A DNA stretch of 52,958 bases from an uncultured Anaerolineae bacterium (GCA_903822545.1 CAIJPN010000093.1:1-52958), one strand, 5' to 3'. Counted from the stretch's first letter, positions 25,728 through 33,236 are shown. The notes: generated by a model not told the origin, from the letters alone. Numbers and translations: made by a program.

Positions 25728-26110
25728 AGTTTATAGCCCTTTTGAGACACGCAGGTTTGATTTGCCCTGATCCACCAAACTACGCTGATTGAGATCGAAC
25801 AGATGCAGGTGCCATCATTCCAATGATGAAAGAACCGTTTCGTTCGTCACCGGGTTGTTTGGGGTTGCCAGCATGATGTTGTCATTTGCGCTGGCAATAT
25901 TTTGCTTACACTTTTGGGGATTTTTGCAAAGCAATTGGGGGAGGTTTTTCTGGATCTTCTTTAATATTATAAGCCTATCTACCAGTCATTCGGGTAGCTG
26001 AGTTATAAATTCAGGGCTAAAAAGCCCGGTTTCAGTTGGTCTTCATCCGCGCAGGGTGGGATGTGGCGATGAATAAATTTAATGGGGATGGGAAACGGGT
26101 AGACAGGGAA
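25728..26110. other. Gene-free region upstream of the GGDEF gene
   Basis: No supported gene. There are small palindromes: CATCATT-CC-AATGATG at 25813-25828, CTACC with GGGTAG around 25979-25997, and GGGCT/AGCCC at 26014-26027. A TATAAT box on the minus strand (25966-25971) could start a long leader for the GGDEF gene, but it has no -35 partner. Confidence 0.5.
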
Positions 26111-26156
26111 ATAAAAGATTGGGTCGGAGCTCTTGAAATCCAACCCAATCTTTTAT
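26111..26156 (-). terminator. Terminator of the DUF805 gene
   Basis: ATAAAAGATTGGGT (26111-26124) and ACCCAATCTTTTAT (26143-26156) are exact inverse complements with an 18-base loop, starting 27 bases after the minus-strand stop. The T-tract is inside the stem rather than after it, so efficiency is uncertain. Confidence 0.6.
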
Positions 26157-26182
26157 CTAAACAGCATCAACTCAAAATTACT

Positions 26183-26734
26183 TCACAAGCCAGAGTTAAT
26201 GGTATTAAATACATCATTGATAGTTGATCCCAAAAGGCTCACAACAGCGATCACTATAATTGGAAGTACGCATAAAACAACTCCAACCACAATACCAATG
26301 ATGACAGGGGTAGATAGCCCGCCCTTCTGTAGCGTTTGAGAATATACTCCATTTGTCCGATAGTTATCGTTAAATTCTTTCGATTGTGTGGGGTCATCGC
26401 CATACTGGTTGGGACCAATCGTTCCTTGCATAAAACCGCATTGAACAAAAAGAATGATCCCTCCGACAAAAGGGATCAAAACGATCAAATAATACCAGCC
26501 GGATTTGTCCAGGTCATGTAACCGTTTTACTGAGACCACAATTGAGAGTGCTACGAATGCCAACTCAATTGGCAGTATGCATAATCCCATCAAACCTGAA
26601 TCATCATAGGATGTCAGCAAAGATACAAAAAAGGCTGCGATGAAGAGTATCACGTTGAGCACGACTTGGGCAATCCACCAGGTTTGGCGTCCAACGCGGC
26701 CGCTTGCAGATGTGTACACACTTAAGTCGAACAT
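26183..26734 (-). CDS. DUF805 (YhaH-like) inner-membrane protein
   Basis: A 183-residue membrane protein. It opens with MFDLSVYTSASGRVGRQTWW, where SGRxxRxxWW is the DUF805 entry motif. Three hydrophobic helices follow, with the signature VKRLHDLDKSGWYYL between them and GPNQYGDDP after the last. A C-terminal extension adds a fourth helix (VIIGIVVGVVLCVLPIIVIAV) that is not in the basic family. The ATG at 26734 has AAGGAG (26742-26747); an upstream in-frame ATG was rejected. A TATAAT box lies only 15 bases upstream of the start, so the leader is very short. Function is unknown; the family is a general membrane protein without an assigned reaction. Confidence 0.8.
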   Translation of the reverse strand: MFDLSVYTSASGRVGRQTWWIAQVVLNVILFIAAFFVSLLTSYDDSGLMGLCILPIELAFVALSIVVSVKRLHDLDKSGWYYLIVLIPFVGGIILFVQCGFMQGTIGPNQYGDDPTQSKEFNDNYRTNGVYSQTLQKGGLSTPVIIGIVVGVVLCVLPIIVIAVVSLLGSTINDVFNTINSGL

Positions 26735-26749
26735 GTTTTCTCTCCTTGC

Positions 26750-26755
26750 ATTATA
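26750..26755 (-). promoter_or_regulatory. -10 box of the DUF805 gene
   Basis: TATAAT on the minus strand, in the context TTTATATAATGC, which is identical to the context of the cydA -10 box. It sits 15 bases before the ATG, so transcription would begin next to the ribosome-binding site. Confidence 0.45.
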
Positions 26756-27061
26756 TAAATTGTTGAAACCAGGCATCCGACGGTTGACAGATTACAGGTT
26801 TCTGGCATTATCAGAGCTGGCTTGTTTAAGTGGTAATTTTGGAATAGCTAGCTGTTGACTTAGCACATAAGTTATCCTTTTACATAAGCAAGCCTACCTT
26901 TCCCTGGTGTGATACCTTTGTTGTAACGCAAGCAAACGTGATCACCAAACATCTGCGGAACTGTTCCCCGCGTAAGTTTTTGCAGTATCTAAATCTTATA
27001 GAAAATAAATAGTTCCAGTCAAGTAATAAAAGTCATAATTTTTGCAGTATCGTTGAGAGAG
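26756..27061. other. Gene-free region that may encode a small RNA
   Basis: No protein gene is supported. A 13-base direct repeat TTTTTGCAGTATC occurs at 26977-26989 and 27039-27051. The region ends at a plus-strand terminator, although no plus-strand gene lies nearby. A TTGACT at 26855-26860 has no convincing -10 partner. Confidence 0.4.
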
Positions 27062-27094
27062 AAGCCCTCCGAGTTTTGCTCGGAGAGCTTTTTT
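27062..27094 (+). terminator. Orphan plus-strand intrinsic terminator
   Basis: CTCCGAG (27067-27073), loop TTTTG and CTCGGAG (27079-27085), flanked by AAGC/GCTT and followed by TTTTTT. The T-run is on the plus strand only; on the minus strand the hairpin is followed by CTTCTCTC. It therefore best fits a plus-strand transcript, yet no plus-strand gene precedes it. Confidence 0.75.
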
Positions 27095-27126
27095 ATCTCC
27101 CAGTGCCTGGACGAACACGCAAATAA

Positions 27127-27147
27127 TCGTATCGTCTTGCGATACGA
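27127..27147. repeat. Small palindrome after the glycosyltransferase gene
   Basis: TCGTATCG (27127-27134), loop TCTTG, CGATACGA (27140-27147). An 8-bp perfect stem without a T-run, 15 bases past the minus-strand stop. Confidence 0.5.
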
Positions 27148-27161
27148 AATCTGCCGTGCTC

Positions 27162-28256
27162 CTATGATGGGATGGCGGCGGATAGGGCCTGGATAAACAC
27201 ACTGATCATTTTCTCCAGGTTAATCTCTTCTGAAACAATCCGATATGATTCTTTACCCATTGCGCGCAAACGCGTGAAATTGCCCAGGGCTTCGGCCAGG
27301 GCGGCTGCCAGGGCGGTATCATCATCTGGCGGGATTTGCCAGCCGTTGCCAGCGCGCACCAAATCGTCCTGCGTGCCGTCCCCTTTGGCGACGATGACGG
27401 GCAGGGCGTAGGTCATGGCTTCCTGCACAGCCAATCCACCCGTGCCGGGTAGGACGAACAGGTCGGCGGAGATGAAATAGGGGGCGAGTTCCTGTCCGTG
27501 TTTCGCGCCGGGGAATTCAGCGGCGGGATAGATTTCGATGGCCAGGTTCTTCAGGGTTTCCAGTTCCGGCCCATCGCCGACGATAACGAGTCGGGGCTGG
27601 ATCTGCCGGGGCAGCAGCGAGCAGGCTTTGAGCAGGGACGGAATCCGCTTGCGGGCCTGCAACCGCCCGACGAACAGGGCCACAGGCGCTCGATCTGGGT
27701 TTTGCTCGCGCTCGGGCATGGGGAAAGCCGGGGCGGGGGCAACCGCATTGGGAGCGACGAAAATTTTATCCACAGGAATTCCACAGGCGGCATATTGCTC
27801 GGCGCCCCGGGCGGAATAGGCAATCATCGCATCAAATTGGGCCAGGAAGCGTTTTCGCAACCCCGAAAGCAGCCCCCGGTCAAGCGGCGCGCCCAACCCC
27901 CAGCCGATGACCGGCCTGCCGCGCTTTTTCATCCACTGGATGGCGGCGGGCGAGGAAAGATAGCGGAAGTTGGCCTCCACGATCAGCGCATTGGGGTTGA
28001 TGGCGGCAAGGTCGAGTCTGCGCTGGTAGCAGAAGTAAAAAGGCGATTGCGGGTTCAGAAAATGAAGGTTGTGAACGGGTTGGTAATTGGCGTTTTGCAA
28101 TTGGCGGGCGGTGGCAATGGATTCCTGGGGAAGCGGCTGCCCGGCGAAGAGAGTCAGGCCGCCCACGCAGGCCCCGGCCAGCGCATCAAAAAACGGGGCG
28201 CGATAAGATGGCAGCACGCGCTGGATGATGGCAAGGCGTCCGGGGAAATCGGGCAT
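27162..28256 (-). CDS. Glycosyltransferase family 4 protein
   Basis: About 364 residues with the two-domain GT-B layout. The N-terminal half begins RLAIIQRVLPSYRAPFFDAL, the acceptor-side entry typical of GT4 enzymes. The C-terminal half has VALFVGRLQARKRI, LVIVGDGPELETL, and the donor-binding segment LFVLPGTGGLAVQEAMTYALPVI with the glutamate of the EX7E-like motif. It should transfer a nucleotide-activated sugar to a lipid or polysaccharide acceptor; the specific sugar cannot be read. Start choice is uncertain: ATG at 28256 or a TTG at 28301, neither with a ribosome-binding site. A TATAAT box lies at 28359-28364. No other surface-polysaccharide genes are adjacent. Confidence 0.82.
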   Translation of the reverse strand: MPDFPGRLAIIQRVLPSYRAPFFDALAGACVGGLTLFAGQPLPQESIATARQLQNANYQPVHNLHFLNPQSPFYFCYQRRLDLAAINPNALIVEANFRYLSSPAAIQWMKKRGRPVIGWGLGAPLDRGLLSGLRKRFLAQFDAMIAYSARGAEQYAACGIPVDKIFVAPNAVAPAPAFPMPEREQNPDRAPVALFVGRLQARKRIPSLLKACSLLPRQIQPRLVIVGDGPELETLKNLAIEIYPAAEFPGAKHGQELAPYFISADLFVLPGTGGLAVQEAMTYALPVIVAKGDGTQDDLVRAGNGWQIPPDDDTALAAALAEALGNFTRLRAMGKESYRIVSEEINLEKMISVFIQALSAAIPS

Positions 28257-28358
28257 GCTGGGAGAAATCTCAAGGGGATGCTGGGTGCGTGTTTGGATCA
28301 AAAATGTGCCATCCGAGCCTGGCGCAGGTGCTTTGCAAAAGTTGCGCTGGCGATAAAC

Positions 28359-28364
28359 ATTATA
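28359..28364 (-). promoter_or_regulatory. -10 box of the glycosyltransferase gene
   Basis: TATAAT on the minus strand in the context TTTGGGTATAATG, which resembles the NarX-like gene promoter (GGTGGGTATAATG). It gives a leader of roughly 50 to 95 bases, depending on the start codon used. Confidence 0.4.
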
Positions 28365-28473
28365 CCCAAAGGAGCCATATCCGCTGCCATCATCAGGAAT
28401 GGGGTCCTGTAGTTACTGGCGGGCAATATTTTTCTTGTAAGCTGAGAAACGCTTTTCGTAATCATCAAATAAT

Positions 28474-28508
28474 AAAAACCCCCGGATGATAATCCATCCG
28501 AGGGCTTT
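28474..28508 (-). terminator. Terminator of the Rrf2 gene
   Basis: CCCCCGGATG (28479-28488) pairs with CATCCGAGGG (28495-28504) with one mismatch. On the minus strand the stem is followed by TTTTTATT. It starts 27 bases after the stop codon. Confidence 0.75.
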
Positions 28509-28534
28509 GGATATACGCGACCAGCACAAAAAAG

Positions 28535-28939
28535 CTAACTTTCAGTGATGAAACGGGCAAAACTTGTGCCTTTCAGACGCTGAACCAGGTCTTCCTGCGC
28601 ATCGCACCAGATGGAGCGCAAGCGGCACTCATCGCCAAAATGGCAGGCGCCTTCATCGTTGACACATTCATTCAACGCAATCGGCCCATCAATCGCTTCA
28701 ACCACATCCAACAGTGTGATCTCTTCTGGCGATTTTGCCAGGGTGACGCCGCCGCGTGCGCCGCGCGAAGTCTGGAGCAGCCCGGCAATTGAAAGCTGGG
28801 AAATGATTTTTGCCAGGAATGATGGCGGAATATGCTGTTCCTGCGCAATCTGGCTGGTGGCAGCGCGTTCATTGGGGCTTAATTTGGATATATACATGAC
28901 TGCGCGGATGGCATAATCGGCCTGTCTCGTGATCTGCAT
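28535..28939 (-). CDS. Rrf2-family Fe-S transcription regulator (IscR/NsrR type)
   Basis: A 134-residue repressor-type protein. An N-terminal winged helix (MQITRQADYAIRAVMYISKL, then PPSFLAKIISQLSIAGLLQTSRG and ARGGVTLAK) is the Rrf2 DNA-binding module. A dimer helix follows, then three cysteines in NECVNDEGACHFGDECRL with spacing C-x6-C-x5-C, near the C-x5-C-x5-C of IscR and NsrR that holds a [2Fe-2S] or [4Fe-4S] cluster. It may sense NO, redox state or cluster supply. With a nitrate-respiration operon nearby an NsrR-like NO role is attractive, but the spacing does not separate the subfamilies. GAGG precedes the ATG. Likely autoregulated; small palindromes lie just upstream. Confidence 0.85.
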   Translation of the reverse strand: MQITRQADYAIRAVMYISKLSPNERAATSQIAQEQHIPPSFLAKIISQLSIAGLLQTSRGARGGVTLAKSPEEITLLDVVEAIDGPIALNECVNDEGACHFGDECRLRSIWCDAQEDLVQRLKGTSFARFITES

Positions 28940-28968
28940 AACTGACCTCGCTCAATGTGTCAATAAAG

Positions 28969-29048
28969 GGTATTTTTACCTGATAATGCCAATTCTATTG
29001 GAGGTTCCCCACACTCACAAGTGACGGGTGTCACACATACAATGTGAC
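28969..29048. promoter_or_regulatory. Candidate operator palindromes upstream of the Rrf2 gene
   Basis: GGTA-TTTT-TACC at 28969-28980 lies 30 bases upstream of the Rrf2 start. GTGAC-GGGT-GTCAC (29021-29034) overlaps GTCACA-N7-TGTGAC (29030-29048). These are plausible binding sites for the Rrf2 protein or another regulator. They do not match the CRP/FNR orientation. Confidence 0.3.
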
Positions 29049-29094
29049 CTTTTACCCTAAAAATAGTCCGAAAAGCATCCCCGGTTCCCACACA

Positions 29095-30069
29095 TTATAA
29101 ACGCAGGTAAGCAAAGGCAAACATAAGGCCCAGGCTGACCAGGATAACCAGGGTGATGATGATATTGGCCCATTTCCTTTGACGCCGCTGCCGGTCAATG
29201 GCGGCCAGCGCTACATCCAGCTTTTCGGATGAGAAGGCCGGCGGGAAAGCACGTCTTTTTTGCGGCTGTGGGGGCATTTCCACCAACGGCGGCAGCGCAT
29301 CGGGGGGCAGTTTGGCGATTTCATCGAGGATGGAGTAGGAACTGCGGGCTGATTCCGGGTCCAGGGCAGATTCTTCACTGGGGCGGTTTTCTGGGGCGGG
29401 AGACTGGGCAGGTTGCTCGCTCTGGGAATTTTCTTCCACCGGGGCAGGCTCGGGCTGCGACTCACCCTCGGTAACGGGGGGTTCATCAAACCTGGGGAAC
29501 CAGGATGGTCGCTCTTCGGGTTCATCTTCAACAGGTTCGCCGAAGTTGGGGAACCAGTCGGGGCGATCTTGCGATGATTCTTCGATGGGAGCCGGTGAAG
29601 CTTGTTCCGGCTGTGAGTCTTCTGGCTCGTCGCGCCGGGAAGCTGTCTCGGCAGGCTCCGACTCTGTTTCGGGGGCGCTCTCCAGGGCGGGCGGCACCGC
29701 TTCTGGCTGCAGGTCACTTTCGGCTGGCGGCAATTCATCGGCCTGGGGTGGGAGACTGGCCAGGGTGGCATTCTGTTCGGGTTCCGGCGGCAACGGCAAG
29801 GGCGGGCTCAGCTCGGGATCAGCCTGTTTTGGGGTGACATCCAGTTCTTCCAATCCCTGCAATGCGAAGGGATTGGCCGGGTCGATTTCCAGCGCTTTTT
29901 GGTAGCAGTATTCTTTTTGGGCGGATTCTGGGACGAGGCTGGCTATGCCCAACCAGCCGCCGGGGTTATGTGGTTCTTCGACGATGGCTTTTTTGAAGTA
30001 TTCGAGGGCCTGGGCGTTGTGCCCGGTGCGCATGGCTTCGATTCCATTGTTCAGGGATGTGTTTTCCAT
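29095..30069 (-). CDS. TPR protein with long acidic proline-rich linker and C-terminal membrane anchor
   Basis: A 324-residue protein of unknown function. Residues about 1-80 contain two TPR units (GIEAMRTGHNAQALEYFKKAI and KEYCYQKALEIDPANPFALQ). Residues about 80-250 are rich in Pro, Glu and Ser and surely disordered. Within them a WFP motif is repeated: DRPDWFPNFGEP then ERPSWFPRFDEP. A basic segment (DRQRRQRKW) precedes one C-terminal helix (ANIIITLVILVSLGLMFAFAYL), placing the TPR and linker in the cytoplasm as a tail-anchored scaffold. The start is an ATG six bases after a TATAAT box with no ribosome-binding site, so the mRNA is probably leaderless. Confidence 0.75.
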   Translation of the reverse strand: MENTSLNNGIEAMRTGHNAQALEYFKKAIVEEPHNPGGWLGIASLVPESAQKEYCYQKALEIDPANPFALQGLEELDVTPKQADPELSPPLPLPPEPEQNATLASLPPQADELPPAESDLQPEAVPPALESAPETESEPAETASRRDEPEDSQPEQASPAPIEESSQDRPDWFPNFGEPVEDEPEERPSWFPRFDEPPVTEGESQPEPAPVEENSQSEQPAQSPAPENRPSEESALDPESARSSYSILDEIAKLPPDALPPLVEMPPQPQKRRAFPPAFSSEKLDVALAAIDRQRRQRKWANIIITLVILVSLGLMFAFAYLRL

Positions 30070-30075
30070 GTTTTA

Positions 30076-30081
30076 ATTATA
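30076..30081 (-). promoter_or_regulatory. TATAAT box placing transcription start at the TPR gene ATG
   Basis: TATAAT on the minus strand at 30076-30081, then exactly six bases, then ATG (30069-30067). No Shine-Dalgarno sequence is present. This is the clearest leaderless arrangement in the window. Confidence 0.6.
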
Positions 30082-30189
30082 GAGGAATTTCAACGAGAAG
30101 AGTCACCCTATAGGCAGCGATTTCTTAAAGTCCAAGCATCGAAATTGCCAAAGGGCCAAGATTCGTCAAGAGTATTTTGGGAGGTTATT

Positions 30190-30391
30190 ATGGATTTTTC
30201 ATCACTGGCCGGGATGCTGGCCGAAAACACGGCGCGAATCTGCCTGGGGTGGTGAGATTCGCGCCGGGGATATGTTCGCGGCCTGGGTGGCGCATGACCT
30301 GTTGCACATGCGCCAGTTGGTGGAGCTGCATTATGTGTATGTGGCGCAGCAGGCCGATCCATTTGGAACGGGATATGCGGGGGAGTGGTAA
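30190..30391 (+). pseudogene. DinB-like protein gene with internal deletion and frameshift
   Basis: The plus strand encodes MDFSSLAGMLAENTARI from 30190, which looks like the start of a DinB/DUF664-type protein, then hits a stop at 30253-30255. In another frame from 30254 comes EIRAGDMFAAWVAHDLLHMR and a C-terminus ending DPFGTGYAGEW with a stop at 30389-30391. This matches the end of the same family, including a metal-binding HDLLHMRQ helix. About 100 central residues are missing. GGCGCGAATCT (30231-30241) and AGATTCGCGCC (30255-30265) form a perfect 11-bp inverted repeat exactly at the junction. The gene is a decayed remnant with no working product. Confidence 0.7.
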
Positions 30392-30443
30392 GCCGCTTCC
30401 CTATTTTCAAAACCAAAAAATGGAAAAGTAGGGGTGAGGGTTG

Positions 30444-31010
30444 TTACAAATTCCCTGCCAGCCCCAGTTCAGGCGCGATGCGGCGCATGGCAGCAATGAT
30501 GTTGCCGACATGCTCACCCCACAAGTCGATGCCAAAATCAGCGGCGGCTTTTTCCATCTCTTCGCGGTTGGTTCCGGCTGCAAAGGCTTTGTCTTTCCAC
30601 TTTTTCTTAACGGATGACGGTTCAAGATCGTGCAGTGATTTCGATGGGCGCACCAGGGCAACGGCTGTGATCAGGCCAGTGATTTCATCACAAGCGTTGA
30701 GGGCTTTTTCCATGAGAGAAAGGCGCGGGATGCCGGTATTGTCACCGTGGCTGAGGATGGCGCGCACGATGACTTCGTCCAGTCCGTGCTGGCGCAGGAT
30801 GGGTGCGCCCTGGGCAGGATGCTGTTCGGCTGTGGGGTGGATTTCCCAGTCAAAGTCATGCAGCAGGCCGGTGATGCCCCATAATTCGACATCTTCGCCA
30901 AACTTTTCGGCATAGTAGCGCATGGCGGCTTCCACACACAACATATGTTTAACCAGGCCTTCGTTTTTGACATATTCACGGACGAGGGAAAGGGCTTCTT
31001 CGCGGGTCAT
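30444..31010 (-). CDS. HD-domain phosphohydrolase-like protein
   Basis: A 188-residue helical protein with HD-domain residues: KHMLCVEAAMRYYAEKFG supplies the first His, GLLHDFDWE the HD pair, and later AILSHGDNTGIPR and ALNACDEITGLITAVALVRP complete the set of metal ligands. This layout is shared by predicted HDIG hydrolases that are often annotated as putative hydrolases. They cleave phosphate esters of nucleotides or other small molecules; the substrate is not apparent. GGAG precedes the ATG. It runs in the same direction as the SanA-like gene upstream, 52 bases away. Confidence 0.85.
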   Translation of the reverse strand: MTREEALSLVREYVKNEGLVKHMLCVEAAMRYYAEKFGEDVELWGITGLLHDFDWEIHPTAEQHPAQGAPILRQHGLDEVIVRAILSHGDNTGIPRLSLMEKALNACDEITGLITAVALVRPSKSLHDLEPSSVKKKWKDKAFAAGTNREEMEKAAADFGIDLWGEHVGNIIAAMRRIAPELGLAGNL

Positions 31011-31062
31011 TGTTTCTCCAGGTTGGTGAGGTGTGGGCCGGGTTGGGTGGGGGAAATTACGG

Positions 31063-31710
31063 TTATTGTTGCGAGGTGAGGATGGGTTCTGGTTCGCCCA
31101 AAACGGGCAGCGGGTGGGTAATGTGAACTTCCACCAGGGCGCTCAATGTGGCGGGAAGTTCGCGCAGGTTCCAGAAGAAGCGGGCGCGTTTGAGATAATA
31201 TTGCAAATCGGATTCGACGCCAACTCCATCGACGCCGAGCATGTTGCACAGATAGATGGCGCGCGGCAGGTGGAAGGCCTGGGTCACAAGGATGGCTTCG
31301 CTGATGCCGAAAATGGCCCTGGCGCGGTAGCAAGTATCGTATGTGCGACGTCCGGCATAATCGAGCACGATGTCTTGATCGGGAACACCGAGTTCAATGG
31401 CGTATTTGCGCATCGCTTCGGGTTCGTTGTATTCCACGAAGCGATTGTCACCGCTCATCAGCAATTTTTGGACTTTTCCCGCAAAATAAAGATTCGCGCC
31501 AACCTGGACTCTGTCGCGCAAAACGGCGGTGGGGTAGCCTTCACGGGTCAGGCCGGCCCCGAAAACGATGGCCACGCTGCGGGTGGGGACGGTTTCTTCG
31601 GTGTAGGTGTGCCCCATCGCGTAGATTCCTGTAATTAAGCGGGGGACGGCCAGGACGATTGTTCCGGCAATTCCAAGGTAAAAGGCGGCTTTCAGGATGA
31701 AGATTAGCAT
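31063..31710 (-). CDS. SanA-like DUF218 membrane protein
   Basis: About 215 residues. One N-terminal helix (MLIFILKAAFYLGIAGTIVLAV) anchors an extracytoplasmic DUF218 domain: SVAIVFGAGLTREGYPTAVLRDRV, LLMSGDNR, YNEPEAMRKYAIELGVPDQDIVLD and ILVTQAFHLPRAIYL. E. coli SanA of this family affects cell-envelope permeability to vancomycin; the reaction is unknown. Start choice is open. ATG 31710 has no ribosome-binding site. A GTG at 31722 lies seven bases after a minus-strand TACAAT (31730-31735), which would make a leaderless mRNA and add four residues. A perfect long palindrome lies just upstream. Confidence 0.82.
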   Translation of the reverse strand: MLIFILKAAFYLGIAGTIVLAVPRLITGIYAMGHTYTEETVPTRSVAIVFGAGLTREGYPTAVLRDRVQVGANLYFAGKVQKLLMSGDNRFVEYNEPEAMRKYAIELGVPDQDIVLDYAGRRTYDTCYRARAIFGISEAILVTQAFHLPRAIYLCNMLGVDGVGVESDLQYYLKRARFFWNLRELPATLSALVEVHITHPLPVLGEPEPILTSQQ

Positions 31711-31749
31711 TTTTCGTATCACGGGGATGATTGTACCAAAAAACAAAGT

Positions 31750-31801
31750 GGGATTAACATCGTAGGGATGCAGCTTGCTGCATCCCTACGATGTTAATCC
31801 C
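31750..31801. repeat. Perfect 25-bp palindrome
   Basis: 31750-31774 and 31777-31801 are exact inverse complements separated by TT. The inner part is GTAGGGATGCAGC and the outer end GGGATTAAC. There is no T-run. It is a REP-like intergenic element between the inositol-phosphatase-like gene and the SanA-like gene. The GGGATTAA end recurs in a short palindrome at 51045-51058. Confidence 0.75.
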
Positions 31802-31816
31802 TGTGCAACCAGCTCA

Positions 31817-32593
31817 CTACTGTTTCAGGTGCTCCAGCATCAGCGGGTGGAGGTTGGGGTTGGCGGCGAGGATGGATTGGGGTGGCTGGATAAAGCCCGG
31901 GTGGCCATCCACATTTGTGACCAGCGCGCCAGCTTCCAGGGCGATCAGCCCACCGGCAGCAACGTCCCATGGTTTGAGGGAAAGCTCCCAGTAACCATCA
32001 AAACGCCCGGCGGCCACATAGCACAGGTCAATCGCCGCCGAACCAAGACGGCGCACGCCCTGGGTCATACGCGCAAACTTGACAAAGTAATCGAAGTTGT
32101 TGCGCTTGGCATACCAGGTGTCATACGGGAAGCCCGTTACCAGCAGGCTTTTTTCTAGCGAGGTGGCCTGCGAAACTTGCAGCCTGCGCCCATTGCACCA
32201 GGCGCCCTGCCCACGTTCTCCCAGGAACAGCTCATCGCGCATGGGGTCATAGATTGCGCCCAAGACAAGCTGCCCGCGCCGGGCATAGGCAATGGAAACG
32301 CAAAATAGTGGCACGCCGTGGGCATAATTCACTGTACCGTCCAATGGGTCGATGTACCATTGGTGTTCGCCGTAATCGGCTCCGCCGCTTTCCTCAGACA
32401 TCACTTGATGATCGGGGAACTGGCGGGCTATTTCGCCCAGCAGGAAATCTTCTGAAAGATGGTCAACATGCGTCACCAGGTCAATGACGCCTTTGTATTC
32501 CACTTGCAGGTCTTTTTCGTAATTATCACGTAAAATTTGCCCGGCCTGGCGGGCAAGTCGCTCCAGGTCGGGCAAATTGGGGGAAAAGTTCAT
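31817..32593 (-). CDS. Inositol monophosphatase family protein
   Basis: A 258-residue Mg-dependent phosphatase of the IMPase/SuhB/CysQ superfamily. Metal-site motifs are intact: QVMSEESGGADYG (Glu), WYIDPLDGTVNYAHGVP (Asp, Asp-Gly-Thr) and KPWDVAAGGLIALEAGA (Asp). It may hydrolyse inositol phosphate, 3'-phosphoadenosine phosphate or a sugar phosphate. The family cannot be divided further from the sequence alone, though the GTVNYAHG motif is closest to true inositol monophosphatases. The ATG at 32593 was preferred over 32623 because it lies just after the stop of the upstream response regulator (4-base gap). Confidence 0.88.
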   Translation of the reverse strand: MNFSPNLPDLERLARQAGQILRDNYEKDLQVEYKGVIDLVTHVDHLSEDFLLGEIARQFPDHQVMSEESGGADYGEHQWYIDPLDGTVNYAHGVPLFCVSIAYARRGQLVLGAIYDPMRDELFLGERGQGAWCNGRRLQVSQATSLEKSLLVTGFPYDTWYAKRNNFDYFVKFARMTQGVRRLGSAAIDLCYVAAGRFDGYWELSLKPWDVAAGGLIALEAGALVTNVDGHPGFIQPPQSILAANPNLHPLMLEHLKQ

Positions 32594-32597
32594 AAGT

Positions 32598-33230
32598 TTA
32601 ATGTCCGTTCGTGTGGAATTCATCCAGTGCGCGTTGAATTTCCTTCAACTCGGCTTTGATATTTTCTCGGTCGTTCCTGGCATCACTCAACATTGATTCA
32701 AAGGCTTTTTTCTGGTCTGGTCCCAGGGTGGGGATCAGGCGTTCGGTGCGTGTGATTTGGGTGTTTTTGTGGCGCAGTTTTTGTTCCAGGCGCTCTTTGT
32801 AACCGGTGTAAAAATCAACCGTATTGAGCGGGGTGGGGATGGGCTCAGTAGGCTCATCTTGCGCCATCATCTCTGCCACCGTCAACAAGAAATCTTCGGT
32901 GTCGATGGGTTTTTCGAGAAAGCGGTTGGCTCCCAGGCTGAGCGCAAATTTGCGGTCTTCGGGCGTCACATAGGTGGCCGAGAGGAAAATAACCGGCAGG
33001 CTGCGCGTGGCCGGGTTGAGGCGCAGCGCCTGCACAAAAGCGTACCCGTCCATGACTGGCATCAAAATATCGGTGATGATGATGGCCGGTTTTTCGCTTT
33101 CTACCTTTGCAAGGCCATCTTTGCCGTTGGTGGCACTCACCACTGGATAGCCCTTGAATCGCAGGGTTACTTCGAGCAATTCGCGCACATTCGGCACATC
33201 TTCTACAATCAGGATGGGACCTTTTCTCAT
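32598..33230 (-). CDS. CheY-like response regulator with coiled-coil tail
   Basis: A 210-residue protein. The receiver domain starts MRKGPILIVEDVPNVRELLE, with the phospho-acceptor Asp in IIITDILMPVMDG and the conserved Lys in RFLEKPIDTEDF. After the receiver, residues about 135-210 are charged and helical (YKERLEQKLRHKNTQITRTE, then ENIKAELKEIQRALDEF), suggesting a dimerising coiled coil rather than a DNA-binding domain. The partner kinase is not next to it. No ribosome-binding site is seen; a TACAAT box at 33237-33242 ends six bases before the ATG, so a leaderless mRNA is likely. Cotranscribed with the inositol-phosphatase-like gene. Confidence 0.85.
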   Translation of the reverse strand: MRKGPILIVEDVPNVRELLEVTLRFKGYPVVSATNGKDGLAKVESEKPAIIITDILMPVMDGYAFVQALRLNPATRSLPVIFLSATYVTPEDRKFALSLGANRFLEKPIDTEDFLLTVAEMMAQDEPTEPIPTPLNTVDFYTGYKERLEQKLRHKNTQITRTERLIPTLGPDQKKAFESMLSDARNDRENIKAELKEIQRALDEFHTNGH

Positions 33231-33236
33231 AAAAGT

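Noticed and set aside
29030-29048. A possible CRP/FNR site, GTCACA-N7-TGTGAC
   Set aside because: The half-sites point the opposite way from the TGTGA-N6-TCACA consensus, so it is kept only as a generic dyad.
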